Source: Prevotellaceae bacterium
GTDB lineage: Bacteria > Bacteroidota > Bacteroidia > Bacteroidales > Muribaculaceae
DNA length: 64,000 nucleotides
Direction of reading: 5' to 3'
Assembly: GCA_021772015.1 (NCBI GenBank)
Contig: JAETNS010000002.1
Span: 124,001 to 188,000 of the forward strand
This document shows positions 17,507-26,389 of this stretch, one piece after another. Positions within the stretch are counted from its first letter, which is position 1. The number at the start of each line of letters is the position of its first letter. The position numbers and the translations under genes were made by a program. The notes below the pieces were generated by a model that was not told the DNA's origin, made no database searches, and saw nothing but the letters and a program-made list of their open reading frames with translations.

Positions 17507-18061
17507 ATGTGTCAGGCTTATTATGAGCCCGGTTTTATTATGCGGCGCACCGATCCGTCCTCGCGTCGCATTATTGATTTATGGACATTTAGATCCTCGA
17601 AAAGTAATAAGAGGTATATAGTGGAAGTGGAGGGTTTTGAAAATGAATTTTATGGATTGAAATTCTATTGGAAAGGAGTGGAGAAAAGCAAAAATAGGTA
17701 TTCGCTTCTTACAAATGATTACGAGCCAAGGATTATTGTGAGATCTTGCATTGAGGTAATGTTAAAGTATTATCGTAAAAATAATCTGGTGTCATTCGGA
17801 TTTGTCGCCGCTCCTGATCTTGACGATGATATTCGAGGTAAGAAAATTGATAAACATAGTGGCAGCCGGAGGTTTAGATTTTATCAACGTATGATGGTAA
17901 GTCTTTTTGGTCCTGAAACATTTCTTCAGGCTTCCGATACAACTTTTACAATTTATCTAATGATAAACAGGTGTCAATTATCAACAGGGATTATCACGGT
18001 GAAAGGAATTGAGGACAAGTTGAACCAGACTTATTTTGGGGATTATGTGATCAATGAGTAA
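17507..18061 (+). CDS. Hypothetical protein, second gene of a two-gene cassette
   Basis: 184 residues with no signal peptide or membrane segment. The N-terminus is TDPSSRRIIDLWTFRSSKSN, followed by a beta-rich part (RYIVEVEGFENEFYGLKFYW). A central acidic patch DLDDDIRGKKID is followed by GSRRFRFYQRMMVSLFG, which loosely recalls the TRLYRM block of some small Bacteroidetes proteins of unknown function, though I cannot assign a family. GC is much lower than in rpsA or pyrG on either side, suggesting acquisition. It starts 2 nt after the small basic gene and ends at a strong inverted repeat, so the two form a self-contained unit. Confidence 0.7.
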   Translation: MCQAYYEPGFIMRRTDPSSRRIIDLWTFRSSKSNKRYIVEVEGFENEFYGLKFYWKGVEKSKNRYSLLTNDYEPRIIVRSCIEVMLKYYRKNNLVSFGFVAAPDLDDDIRGKKIDKHSGSRRFRFYQRMMVSLFGPETFLQASDTTFTIYLMINRCQLSTGIITVKGIEDKLNQTYFGDYVINE

Positions 18062-18092
18062 CCGGGTGATAAAAGCCGGGTATAAGAATATA

Positions 18093-18135
18093 AAATCGGC
18101 CCGACAATCATATCATATGATTGTCGGGCCGATTT
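18093..18135. terminator. Perfect 21-bp inverted repeat, bidirectional terminator
   Basis: 18093-18113 and 18115-18135 are exact reverse complements with a one-base centre; the core is ATCGGCCCGACAATCATAT. AAAA/TTTT-like ends occur on both sides. It can terminate both the cassette on the plus strand and the tRNA-Pro on the minus strand. Confidence 0.85.
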
Positions 18136-18140
18136 GTTGG

Positions 18141-18214
18141 TCGGGGTGAGAAGACTCGAACTTCCGACCTCCACGTCCCGAACGTGGCGCGCTAACCAAC
18201 TGTGCTACACCCCG
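18141..18214 (-). tRNA. tRNA-Pro (anticodon CGG)
   Basis: 74 nt on the minus strand. The 7-bp acceptor stem pairs CGGGGTG with CACCCCG, with A as discriminator. The anticodon arm is CCACG-TTCGGGA-CGTGG, so positions 34-36 are CGG, reading CCG proline codons. The T-arm has GTTCGAGTC. CCA is not encoded. Confidence 0.95.
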
Positions 18215-18392
18215 AGATGCCTTGCGTTTCCGCTGGTAAAACTCGACCTTTCCCCGCTTCGGGAGGATGGTTTCTCGTTTAGAGGCTTGCAAAGGTAATA
18301 CTTTTTTCCGGATTGTGGATGTATGTGGCCTGATTTTTTTTCGTTTATCTGCAAATTAGCGTTAACAAGGGGGTGAAATCGAAAAAAAACAG

Positions 18393-18400
18393 TAACTTTG
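18393..18400 (+). promoter_or_regulatory. -7 box of pyrG
   Basis: TAACTTTG lies just before the palindromic element that begins at 18409, so transcription should start at the element's left edge. A convincing -33 element was not seen. Confidence 0.55.
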
Positions 18401-18408
18401 TGGCTTGA

Positions 18409-18591
18409 TAAGTAACTGGTCAAAATTATTTTATGTTTTGCCGAGGGGATTTTTGAGAGGATTTTCATCAAGGAGGAATGAGCGTAGCGAGCTACGCGAT
18501 TGACGACGAGATGGAAAGACGCCAAAAAGCCGCCGGGAAAACATTGAAATAATGAGATCAGTAAATAAAAATAATTTCGAACAGTTACTTA
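18409..18591. repeat. 183-bp palindromic (MITE-like) element in the pyrG leader
   Basis: The left arm 18409-18432 and the right arm 18568-18591 are 24-bp inverted repeats with two mismatches (arm begins TAAGTAACTGGTCAAAATT). The interior carries AAGGAGGAATGA followed by the hairpin GCGTAGCGAGCTACGC and GATTGACGACGAGATGG. Related arms occur at 55451-55528, and the same interior layout occurs at 50126-50300. No transposase is encoded. Confidence 0.7.
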
Positions 18592-18623
18592 TTATTTATC
18601 GCACAATTCATTCACCATCATTC

Positions 18624-20261
18624 GTGGAAACTAAATATCTCTTTGTGACCGGCGGCGTAGTTTCTTCCCTTGGGAAGGGGATCATTTCCTCGTCGCTCGC
18701 CTGCTTGCTGAAAGCCCGTGGCTATCGCGTTACCATCCAGAAGTTTGACCCGTACATCAATATCGATCCGGGTACTCTGAATCCGTATGAGCATGGGGAG
18801 TGCTATGTGACCGTGGACGGTCACGAGGCAGACCTCGACCTTGGCCATTACGAGAGGTTCACCAACATACAGACCACCCGCGCCAACAATGTCACCACCG
18901 GGCGTATCTACCAGAGCGTGATAGACAAGGAGCGTCGTGGCGATTATCTGGGCAAGACCGTCCAGATCGTGCCTCATATCACGGATGAGATAAAGCGCGC
19001 CGTAAAGCAGCTTGGCCGCACCGGGGAGTTTGACTTCGTGATCACGGAGATCGGGGGAGTGGTCGGCGACATCGAGTCGCTGCCTTTCCTTGAGGCAGTC
19101 CGTCAGCTTCGGTGGGAGCTGGGACAGAACAGCCTTTGTGTCCATCTGACCTATGTCCCTTATATCGCAGCCGCCAAGGAGCTGAAGACCAAGCCGACGC
19201 AGCACTCTGTCAAGAAGCTCCAGGAGTTGGGAATCCAGCCCGATGTGCTTGTGCTTCGTACGGAACATCCCATCAACACGGAGGTCCGCCGCAAGATCGC
19301 CCTTTTCTGCAATGTCGCCCCCGATGCAGTCTTCCAGTCGATCGATGTGCCGACGATCTACGAGGTGCCGTTGAAAATGCATGAGCAGCATCTCGACGAG
19401 GTCGTGCTGCGCAAGACCGGCGTGACCCCGGAAGGGGAACCGCATATGGCTCCCTGGCTCCATTTCCTCGACAAGCTCCACGCCGCCACCAAGCCGGTGA
19501 CCATCGGCCTTGTCGGGAAGTATGTCGAGCTTCAGGACGCTTACAAGTCGATCAACGAATCGCTTTTCCAGGCTGCCACTTACAATGACCGCAAGCTGAT
19601 CCTCAAATATATCCATTCGGAAAAGCTCAACGAGCAGAATGTCGACGAGTTGCTGTCGCCGCTTGACGGCGTGCTGGTGGCTCCGGGTTTCGGCCAGCGC
19701 GGCATAGAAGGGAAATTCGTGGCTTTGAAATGGGCCCGCGAGCATGATGTGCCGACCCTCGGAATATGCCTGGGCATGCAGTGCATGGTCATCGAATTTG
19801 CCCGCGACGTGTTGGGGATGGCAGATGCCAACTCCACGGAGATGGATCCCTCGACCACCCACAACGTCATCGACCTTATGGAGGAGCAAAAGAGCATCTC
19901 CAATATGGGAGGCACGATGAGGCTCGGTGCCTACGAGTGTCAGCTTCGTCCCGATTCCCTGGCCGCAAAGGCTTATGGCCAGACGATAATCAGCGAGCGT
20001 CACCGCCACCGCTTCGAGTTCAACGACGACTACCGCAAGACCTTCGAGGAGGCAGGCATGAGCTGTGTGGGAGAGAATCCGCGCACCAAGCTTGTCGAGG
20101 TTGTCGAGATACCGGGCAAACGTTGGTTTGTCGGCACACAGTACCATCCAGAGTATTCCTCGACGGTATTGAATCCCAATCCGCTTTTCCTGAGCTTTGT
20201 CAGCGCGGCAATCAGCTATGCCGACGAGAAGACTGAAAAAACAGTCGAATCAGAGAAGTAA
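18624..20261 (+). CDS. pyrG: CTP synthase
   Basis: 545 residues from GTG at 18624, the same length as E. coli PyrG. The enzyme makes CTP from UTP, ATP and glutamine in the cytoplasm. The conserved N-terminus (V/M)ETKYLFVTGGVVSSLGKG begins at this GTG. A longer frame from the ATG at 18552 adds 24 residues (MRSVNKNNFEQLLIIYRT) translated from the palindromic element, so I reject it as the main start. The synthetase domain has the P-loop GGVVSSLGKGI and the IQKFDPYINIDPGT block. The glutaminase domain has the nucleophile Cys382 in GICLGMQ and the late His/Glu motif GTQYHPEYSS. It is followed by yidC after 28 nt. Confidence 0.96.
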   Translation: METKYLFVTGGVVSSLGKGIISSSLACLLKARGYRVTIQKFDPYINIDPGTLNPYEHGECYVTVDGHEADLDLGHYERFTNIQTTRANNVTTGRIYQSVIDKERRGDYLGKTVQIVPHITDEIKRAVKQLGRTGEFDFVITEIGGVVGDIESLPFLEAVRQLRWELGQNSLCVHLTYVPYIAAAKELKTKPTQHSVKKLQELGIQPDVLVLRTEHPINTEVRRKIALFCNVAPDAVFQSIDVPTIYEVPLKMHEQHLDEVVLRKTGVTPEGEPHMAPWLHFLDKLHAATKPVTIGLVGKYVELQDAYKSINESLFQAATYNDRKLILKYIHSEKLNEQNVDELLSPLDGVLVAPGFGQRGIEGKFVALKWAREHDVPTLGICLGMQCMVIEFARDVLGMADANSTEMDPSTTHNVIDLMEEQKSISNMGGTMRLGAYECQLRPDSLAAKAYGQTIISERHRHRFEFNDDYRKTFEEAGMSCVGENPRTKLVEVVEIPGKRWFVGTQYHPEYSSTVLNPNPLFLSFVSAAISYADEKTEKTVESEK

Positions 20262-20289
20262 GTAACCCTAATCAACTGATTACCAAGAA

Positions 20290-22407
20290 ATGGATAAAAA
20301 TACACTGACCGGGCTGGTGCTGATGGGAGTGCTGATCTTCGGCTTCATGTGGATGAACAACAGCAAGCAGAAGCAGCTCCAGCAGCAACAACAGGAACAG
20401 GCCGAAGCCGCCGCCAAGTCTGACGCACAGACTGCCCCGGTACTTGGAGCGGATTCCCTCGACAGGGGGGAAATCGCCGCCATCCCCGCCATCATGCGTG
20501 AGATAGGGGCTTCCTCCGAATCGTCGGATTCAACCGCCCGCTACACATATAAGACCGACAAAGTAAACCTTTCGTATGACGGGAACATTGTCAGCGGTAC
20601 GGTAAAGGCTGCTGACACGATTTTCCCGTATGAGGCCGTATCGACAGGCCGCTTCGGCGACAATGTGACGCTGACCACGCGCAACGAGGCTGTCGCGAAC
20701 CTGCGCGAGGCGCTTCAGGACGCGCAGCGTTACGGCTCATTCGCCCGTTACCGCAGCGGCAAAGCGGAGACTGTCGCCCTCAAAAATTCCCGGCTGAGTC
20801 TCGAACTGACAAGCCGTGGCGGTTATATCTCGCGCGCCACTCTGCTCGATTACAAGACATATCTCCCTGAAAACGAGCATTCCAACGTCATCGATACCGC
20901 TGATGTGGAGATCTGCCGTCCGGGCTGCAATGAGTATTCTTTCGAACTGCTTTCCGCATCACGGCGATTCAACACCGCCGACCTGTATTTCACTCCCCGC
21001 CAGGTCAGCGACTCGGTAGTGGAGATGACCCTTGACCTCGGGAACGGGGCTATGTGGGGGCTGCGTTACACACTCCCCGAAGACAGCTACGTTGTCAACA
21101 TGGAGGTGTTCCAGAAAGGAATGCAGAAGATCATCCCTCCGTCAGTGGCCACCGCCACCTTTGTCTGGAAGCAGACGATGGGGCGCAACGAGCGCGGGCG
21201 TACTTTTGAGGAGCGCAATTCCGGACTTTATTACAAATATCTCGGTGATTCCCCCGACGATCTATCCGCCCAGGGAGAGAAACAGGAGTCGCTCAACCAG
21301 AAACTGAAGTGGATCGCCTTCAAGAACCAGTTCTTCTCGATGGTTATGATCCCGAGGACATGTTTCACCTCGGCCGATGTCGCCTCAAAGGACCTGAAAG
21401 ATGATCCGAAGTTTGTCAAGGACCTCGCGGCGGAGGCTGTCATGGATTACAGCTCGGAAGCCGAGACTCCCGTGTCCATCGATATTTTCATGGGTCCCAA
21501 CCTTTATCCGCTCCTCTCGTCGCTTGACAAGCAGATTCCGGGAGCCGATGAGGACTCGCTCGACCTGACAAATCTCATTCCGCTGGGATGGCCATTGTTC
21601 AGATGGATAAACACCCTGATCATCATACCGGTGTTCACATTCCTAAGCAAGTTCATCAGCTCATACGGCCTGATAATATTCCTGTTGACGGTGTTCATAA
21701 AGCTGATCCTCTTCCCCTTCACCTACAAGAGCTTCAAGTCGCAGGCCAAGATGCGCCTGCTTGCCCCGGAGATAAAGGAGATCAACGAGAAATATCCCGG
21801 TCAGGAGAATGCCATGACGCGTAACCAGAAGACGATGGCTCTCTACTCCAAGGCGGGGGCAAGCCCGATGTCGGGCTGTCTGCCGATGCTGCTCCAGATG
21901 CCGGTGCTGATCGCCATGTTCTGGTTCTTCCCCTCGGCCATCGAGCTTCGCGGCGAGCATTTCCTCTGGGCAAAGGACCTTTCGGCCCCGGACGTGATCT
22001 TCACGTTGCCCTTCTCCATCCCCTGGTATGGAAGCCATGTCAGCCTGTTCTGTCTGCTGATGACCGCCACCAACATCATCTATACCCGCATCAACATGCA
22101 GAACCAGGCTTCCTCCGGAATGCCCGGAATGAAATGGATGATGTATCTGATGCCAGTGATGTTCCTTTTCATCTTCAATGACTATGCCTCCGGCCTCAGC
22201 TACTATTACCTGCTGTCGCTGCTGATCACCATCATACAGACCTATCTCTTCCGCTACTTCACCGACGAGGAGAAGATGCGCGCCCAGATGAAGGCCAACG
22301 CCGCCAAGCCCAAGAAGAAATCGGGATGGATGGCACGCCTTGAGGAGGCACAGCGCAAGCAGCAGGCAATCCTGCGCGAGCAGCAGAAGCAACAGAAAAG
22401 GAGATGA
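20290..22407 (+). CDS. yidC: Membrane protein insertase YidC
   Basis: 705 residues. YidC inserts and folds inner-membrane proteins with or without SecYEG. One N-terminal membrane anchor (about residues 6-23) is followed by a Gln-rich linker (QKQLQQQQQEQAEAAAK) and a large periplasmic beta-supersandwich domain (about 80-420). The conserved C-terminal insertase core begins near YGLIIFLLTVFIKLILFPFT, with the typical cytoplasmic hairpin before MSGCLPMLLQMPVLIAMFWF and then MPGMKWMMYLMPVMFLFIFN. A lysine/glutamine-rich tail (KKKSGWMARLEEAQRK) ends it, as in ribosome-binding YidC variants. It sits between pyrG and coaX in the same orientation. Confidence 0.96.
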   Translation: MDKNTLTGLVLMGVLIFGFMWMNNSKQKQLQQQQQEQAEAAAKSDAQTAPVLGADSLDRGEIAAIPAIMREIGASSESSDSTARYTYKTDKVNLSYDGNIVSGTVKAADTIFPYEAVSTGRFGDNVTLTTRNEAVANLREALQDAQRYGSFARYRSGKAETVALKNSRLSLELTSRGGYISRATLLDYKTYLPENEHSNVIDTADVEICRPGCNEYSFELLSASRRFNTADLYFTPRQVSDSVVEMTLDLGNGAMWGLRYTLPEDSYVVNMEVFQKGMQKIIPPSVATATFVWKQTMGRNERGRTFEERNSGLYYKYLGDSPDDLSAQGEKQESLNQKLKWIAFKNQFFSMVMIPRTCFTSADVASKDLKDDPKFVKDLAAEAVMDYSSEAETPVSIDIFMGPNLYPLLSSLDKQIPGADEDSLDLTNLIPLGWPLFRWINTLIIIPVFTFLSKFISSYGLIIFLLTVFIKLILFPFTYKSFKSQAKMRLLAPEIKEINEKYPGQENAMTRNQKTMALYSKAGASPMSGCLPMLLQMPVLIAMFWFFPSAIELRGEHFLWAKDLSAPDVIFTLPFSIPWYGSHVSLFCLLMTATNIIYTRINMQNQASSGMPGMKWMMYLMPVMFLFIFNDYASGLSYYYLLSLLITIIQTYLFRYFTDEEKMRAQMKANAAKPKKKSGWMARLEEAQRKQQAILREQQKQQKRR

Positions 22408-22466
22408 GCCATCCGGCCCGCAACGATAACAGACCTGCCCTCGTTCTTCATTAGACAAGACGGTTT

Positions 22467-23192
22467 ATGCCCCTGCTGACAATCGACCAAGGCAACAGTT
22501 CCGCCAAGATAGCCCTTTGGGAGGGCCCGGAGCTGATCGACGAGGAGACATTCCAACGTCGTCTTCACCGCCGCGACCTTGAGGCGGTCATTGACCGCTT
22601 CTCTCCGCGCAAGGCCCTTTGCTGCTCCGTGACCGGCAACGGCGCGGAGATGGTGGCGTGGTTGTCACGCCAGGGGGTCGAGGCCCGCGAACTCTCCTGC
22701 GAGCTCCCCTTGCCGTTGGAGATAGATTACCTCACGCCGCAGACCCTCGGCCCGGACCGCATCGCGGCGGCAGTGGGCGCATGGAGCCTCTTTCCGGGCG
22801 AGAACTCCCTGGTGGTCGACATGGGGACAGCCGTCACTTATGACGTGGTGACTTCCGAAGGCCATTATGCCGGAGGAAATATCGCTCCTGGAGTCGGTAT
22901 GAGACTGAGGGCCTTGCGTAGCTTCACGGCGCGTCTGCCGGAGGTCAACGGCTATGGCGAGACCCCTGAATTCGGCAACGACACCATGACGGCCATGAGA
23001 GCCGGGGCGGTCAGGGGGGTCGCCGGGGAGATCAATTACTACCGCAGCCTTCTGCCCGAAGGGACCCGTGTGGTGCTGACCGGCGGATGGTCAAGGCGGG
23101 TGGGGTCATTCCTCGACTTCCCGGTCACGATAGACTCCTGTCTGGTGACAAAAGGCTTGTTAAGCATACTTCTATACAACGAGAAAATATGA
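22467..23192 (+). CDS. coaX: Type III pantothenate kinase
   Basis: 241 residues. It phosphorylates pantothenate, the first step of coenzyme A synthesis, in the cytoplasm. It belongs to the acetate/sugar kinase/Hsp70 fold: phosphate-1 motif DQGNSSAKIALWE (residues 7-19), the family motif TLGPDRIAAAVGA, and the catalytic-Asp block SLVVDMGTAVTYDVV. GGNIAPGVGMRLRAL follows. It ends ...LLYNEKI. Its stop overlaps the ATG of the next gene by four bases (ATGA), so translational coupling is likely. Confidence 0.95.
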   Translation: MPLLTIDQGNSSAKIALWEGPELIDEETFQRRLHRRDLEAVIDRFSPRKALCCSVTGNGAEMVAWLSRQGVEARELSCELPLPLEIDYLTPQTLGPDRIAAAVGAWSLFPGENSLVVDMGTAVTYDVVTSEGHYAGGNIAPGVGMRLRALRSFTARLPEVNGYGETPEFGNDTMTAMRAGAVRGVAGEINYYRSLLPEGTRVVLTGGWSRRVGSFLDFPVTIDSCLVTKGLLSILLYNEKI

Positions 23193-24451
23193 AGAAACTC
23201 TCTATATCCATCCTCGCCGCCCTCGCGTGGCTTCTGGGTTGCCAAGGGGCAAATGCCCAGAACTCGGAGATCTCCCCTTATTCCCGGTTCGGCTACGGGG
23301 CATTGTCAGACCATGCCAACGCTTCCCAGAAAGCTATGGGTGGGGTCGGACTCGCCTCCCGGTCTGGCGAATATATCAATTTCATGAACCCCGCGTCATA
23401 TGCCGCCATTGACTCGGTGACATTCCTGTTTGACATCGCCGCCACAGCCAAGACCTTGTCGACCTCCGAGACCGTCGGAGGGGTGAAGAAAAGCGGCAAG
23501 GAGTTCACCGGAGGTCTTGATTATGTGGCCTTGCAGTTTCCTGTGACCCGCTACGGCGGCATGGCGATAGGGCTTGTCCCCTACTCGCAGGTCGGCTACA
23601 AGTTCGGCAACGAGATATCCAACGGTACCAACGAACATCAAGGCTCCGGCACGCTAAACGAGCTGTTTGTCGGTCTCGCCGCCAAGCCGTTCAAGGGCTT
23701 CACTCTCGGATTGAATTTCAGCTACATGTTCGGCACATTGCTTAACGACACATATGTCTACAGTTCCTCCTCGACATCGCTTTTCGAGCGCGTGATGGAG
23801 ATCCGTGACTACAATCTACGTCTGGGAGTGCAGTACGGGCTCGATGTCAATGTCGACAACAGGGTGACTGTCGGAGTCATATATTCTCCCCGCAAGTCGT
23901 TTCATGGCCATGTATATGGTGTGAAGTATGATGTCAACCAGGACACCAAGAACGACACCATCGGCTACGGCTCCATGAAGGGACACTACGATATGCCGGA
24001 GACCTGGGGAGCCGGAATCTCATGGAACTGGAGGAAGAGCCTCACAGTCGAGGCCGACTTCACATATCAGCCCTGGAAAGATGTGAAATACCGCCTGATA
24101 GAAGGATTCGACCAGGCAGGCGCGAACAGGTTCGACAACCGCTGGAAGGCTGCTCTCGGAGCCGAATATCAGCCGGCGTTGCGCGGAAGCTACCTGCGCC
24201 GTGTGCGTTACCGTCTCGGCGGTTATTATTCAAACGACTATGTCAAGGTCGGTGACAATTCCGTCAGGGAATACGGGGTGTCGCTCGGTTTCGGTCTTCC
24301 CGCCCCCTCGACCAAGACGATGATAAACCTCTCGGTCGAGTACCGCCACCGCGCGGCCAGTCCGATGAAGCTCGTGACGGAGAATTACTTCCAGTTCACC
24401 TTGGGAGTCAATGTCAACGAGCTTTGGTTCTGGCGCAACAAGCTCCGTTGA
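23189..24451 (+). CDS. Outer-membrane beta-barrel protein
   Basis: 420 residues from the ATG at 23189; a longer open frame would lie inside coaX. Signal peptide MKKLSISILAALAWLLGCQG to about ANA. The mature start NSEISPYSRFGYGALSDHAN and the block QKAMGGVGLASRSGEYINFMNPASYA are typical of Bacteroidetes outer-membrane proteins of the FadL/PorV-like fold. The rest is made of alternating beta segments, ending FQFTLGVNVNELWFWRNKLR, which looks like a terminal strand with a basic end. Gene order coaX - OMP - lptC - CNNM fits an envelope-assembly cluster. Exact role unknown. Confidence 0.8.
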   Translation: MKKLSISILAALAWLLGCQGANAQNSEISPYSRFGYGALSDHANASQKAMGGVGLASRSGEYINFMNPASYAAIDSVTFLFDIAATAKTLSTSETVGGVKKSGKEFTGGLDYVALQFPVTRYGGMAIGLVPYSQVGYKFGNEISNGTNEHQGSGTLNELFVGLAAKPFKGFTLGLNFSYMFGTLLNDTYVYSSSSTSLFERVMEIRDYNLRLGVQYGLDVNVDNRVTVGVIYSPRKSFHGHVYGVKYDVNQDTKNDTIGYGSMKGHYDMPETWGAGISWNWRKSLTVEADFTYQPWKDVKYRLIEGFDQAGANRFDNRWKAALGAEYQPALRGSYLRRVRYRLGGYYSNDYVKVGDNSVREYGVSLGFGLPAPSTKTMINLSVEYRHRAASPMKLVTENYFQFTLGVNVNELWFWRNKLR

Positions 24452-24506
24452 CATATTACTGCCTGTGACCGCTTCCGGCCCTTCTGAACGGTGATTCATC
24501 TGACGC

Positions 24507-25109
24507 ATGAAAGGTAATGGATTGAAAATGACACTCTTCCCCCTGACGCTGCTGGCTGTCTGTCTCGGCGGGGGTAGCGTGTTGTCTTCTTGCGGAGAGG
24601 AGAAGCGTGATACCATAGCGCTGTCAGCCGACCCGGAGACATTCCCGACGATGAAGACGATCGACGTTTCCACTACTATTTCTGATTCGGGCTATACGCG
24701 TTACCATATCACATCCCCCTTGTGGCTGATGTTCGAGGAGGCCAAGGAGCCCCACTGGAACTTCCCCCAGGGGTTGTATGTTATAAAATATGACAACGAC
24801 ATGAAGGAGAACGGTACCTTCACCGCTGACACCGCGACTTACTGGAGTCTCCAGAAAATCTGGCAGTTTGACCGCAATGTCAGGATGAGGAATGTGGATG
24901 GCGACAAGTTCCTTACCCAGCAGCTGTTCTGGGACCAGAACAGGCATAAGCTGTATTCCGACTCATTCATCCACATAGAGAGGTCTGACCGCATCATCGA
25001 AGGATATGGTTTCGAATCCAACGAGGATATGACCGAGTACACCATACGCCGTCCTTCCGGCATCTTCCCGACCTCAGATTTCGTTTCCGACCGTCAAACA
25101 AAACCATAA
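24507..25109 (+). CDS. lptC: LPS export protein LptC
   Basis: 200 residues. A signal peptide ends in a lipobox, VLSSCGEE (Cys29), so this Bacteroidetes-type LptC appears to be a lipoprotein, whereas E. coli LptC is membrane-anchored. LptC accepts lipopolysaccharide from the LptBFG transporter and passes it to LptA. The beta-jellyroll pattern is visible in SDSGYTRYHITSPLWLMFEE, FPQGLYVIKYD, FTADTATYWSLQKIWQFDRNV and KLYSDSFIHI. The C-terminus SDRQTKP is short and polar. Its TAA shares one base with the ATG of the next gene. Confidence 0.88.
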   Translation: MKGNGLKMTLFPLTLLAVCLGGGSVLSSCGEEKRDTIALSADPETFPTMKTIDVSTTISDSGYTRYHITSPLWLMFEEAKEPHWNFPQGLYVIKYDNDMKENGTFTADTATYWSLQKIWQFDRNVRMRNVDGDKFLTQQLFWDQNRHKLYSDSFIHIERSDRIIEGYGFESNEDMTEYTIRRPSGIFPTSDFVSDRQTKP

Positions 25110-26377
25110 TGGACGCAACTTGGTTGATACTCACATTGATAGCCCTCGGGTTCTCGGCGTTGTTCTCCGGCATCGAGATCGCGTTTGTCACCTCCGACAG
25201 GGTGCGCGTGGAACTTGACATCCAGAAAGGAGGATTTTTAGGGCGGTGTCTGAGCCTGTTTTACTCCAATCCGAATTTCTTCATATCCACGATACTGGTG
25301 GGTAACAACATAGTGCTTGTCATCTACGGTATCGGCGCGGCCAAGATGATAGAGCCGTGGCTTGAAACCATTTTCCACAACCAGGCGTGGGTGCTGATAA
25401 GCCAGACCCTCCTTTCCACCCTTGTCATCCTCCTGACAGGAGAATTCTTCCCCAAGACGATATTCCGCATAAATCCCAACCGCTCGCTGCGGCTTGTGGC
25501 GCCTTTCACTGCGTTGCTTTATTGCCTGCTCTATCCGATATCGCTCTTCTCGACATGGATATCAAAGATGCTGATGCGTTTGTTCGGGATCAAGGACAGG
25601 GACACCAAGCTCGGCATCATATCGATGGGCGACCTAAATGAGTATCTTGAGCAGACCATCGACGAGCATGCCGACGAGCATGCCGAAGTCGAGAGGGAGG
25701 TCCAGATTTTCCATAACGCGCTCGACTTCTCGGAGACCCATCTGCGCGACTGCATGGTGCCCCGCAACGAGATCGTGGCGGTAGACATCGACGCTACCGA
25801 CCGCGAGACCCTTTCCGCGCTGTTCACATCCTCCGGCCGCTCCAAGATACTTGTCTACCGGGAGGATATCGACAATCTGCTGGGGTATATCCATGTCAGT
25901 GAGTTGTTCACCCCACAGGTCGACTGGAAAGAGCGGCTTAAGCCTGTAGTGTATGCCCCGGAGACTCTTCTGGCGAGTAAGATGATGCGTCGGCTGCTGG
26001 CCGAGAAGCGTTCGATAGCCGTCATTGTCGACGAGTTCGGGGGGACTGCGGGAATGGTTACTCTGGAAGACCTCATGGAGGAGATCTGTGGCGACATACA
26101 GGATGAGCATGATTCCACAGACATAGTCGAGAGGCAGCTTGCCCCTAATGTATGGGAGTTTTCAGGGCGCGTGGAGATCGAGCATCTCAATGAGACCTAT
26201 CATTTCGATATCCCGGAGTCTGACGACTATCAGACCTTGGCGGGATATATCCTCAACGAGACCGGCCAGATACCTCGTGAAGGGGAGGCGATCGAACTTG
26301 GTGGCCTGCGCCTCGAAGTGACCCGCAAGTCTGCCTCCCGTCTGGAACTTATCAAACTTACCGATCAAACTGTATAA
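25109..26377 (+). CDS. CNNM/CorC-type transporter (DUF21 plus CBS domains)
   Basis: 422 residues. The N-terminal DUF21/CNNM membrane domain (about residues 1-170, hydrophobic segments starting at WLILTLIALGFSALFSGIEI) is followed by a CBS pair (about 205-325: RDCMVPRNEIVAVD, ILVYREDIDNLLGYIHV and IAVIVDEFGGTAGMVTLEDL). A CorC_HlyC domain closes the protein (about 345-420). Family members are linked to Mg2+/Co2+ efflux; in Bacteroidetes the group includes GldE-like proteins tied to gliding, but nothing here supports that. It begins within the stop codon of lptC and ends 12 nt before pgi, so it is cotranscribed. Confidence 0.88.
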   Translation: MDATWLILTLIALGFSALFSGIEIAFVTSDRVRVELDIQKGGFLGRCLSLFYSNPNFFISTILVGNNIVLVIYGIGAAKMIEPWLETIFHNQAWVLISQTLLSTLVILLTGEFFPKTIFRINPNRSLRLVAPFTALLYCLLYPISLFSTWISKMLMRLFGIKDRDTKLGIISMGDLNEYLEQTIDEHADEHAEVEREVQIFHNALDFSETHLRDCMVPRNEIVAVDIDATDRETLSALFTSSGRSKILVYREDIDNLLGYIHVSELFTPQVDWKERLKPVVYAPETLLASKMMRRLLAEKRSIAVIVDEFGGTAGMVTLEDLMEEICGDIQDEHDSTDIVERQLAPNVWEFSGRVEIEHLNETYHFDIPESDDYQTLAGYILNETGQIPREGEAIELGGLRLEVTRKSASRLELIKLTDQTV

Positions 26378-26389
26378 ACTATATACAAG

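Noticed and set aside
18552-18623. 24-residue N-terminal extension of CTP synthase
   Set aside because: Encoded by the palindromic element and absent from the normal start of the family; GTG at 18624 gives the standard 545 residues.
18618-20147. A 509-codon open frame on the minus strand opposite pyrG
   Set aside because: Antisense shadow of a strongly conserved GC-rich gene; no start context, promoter or recognisable motifs.
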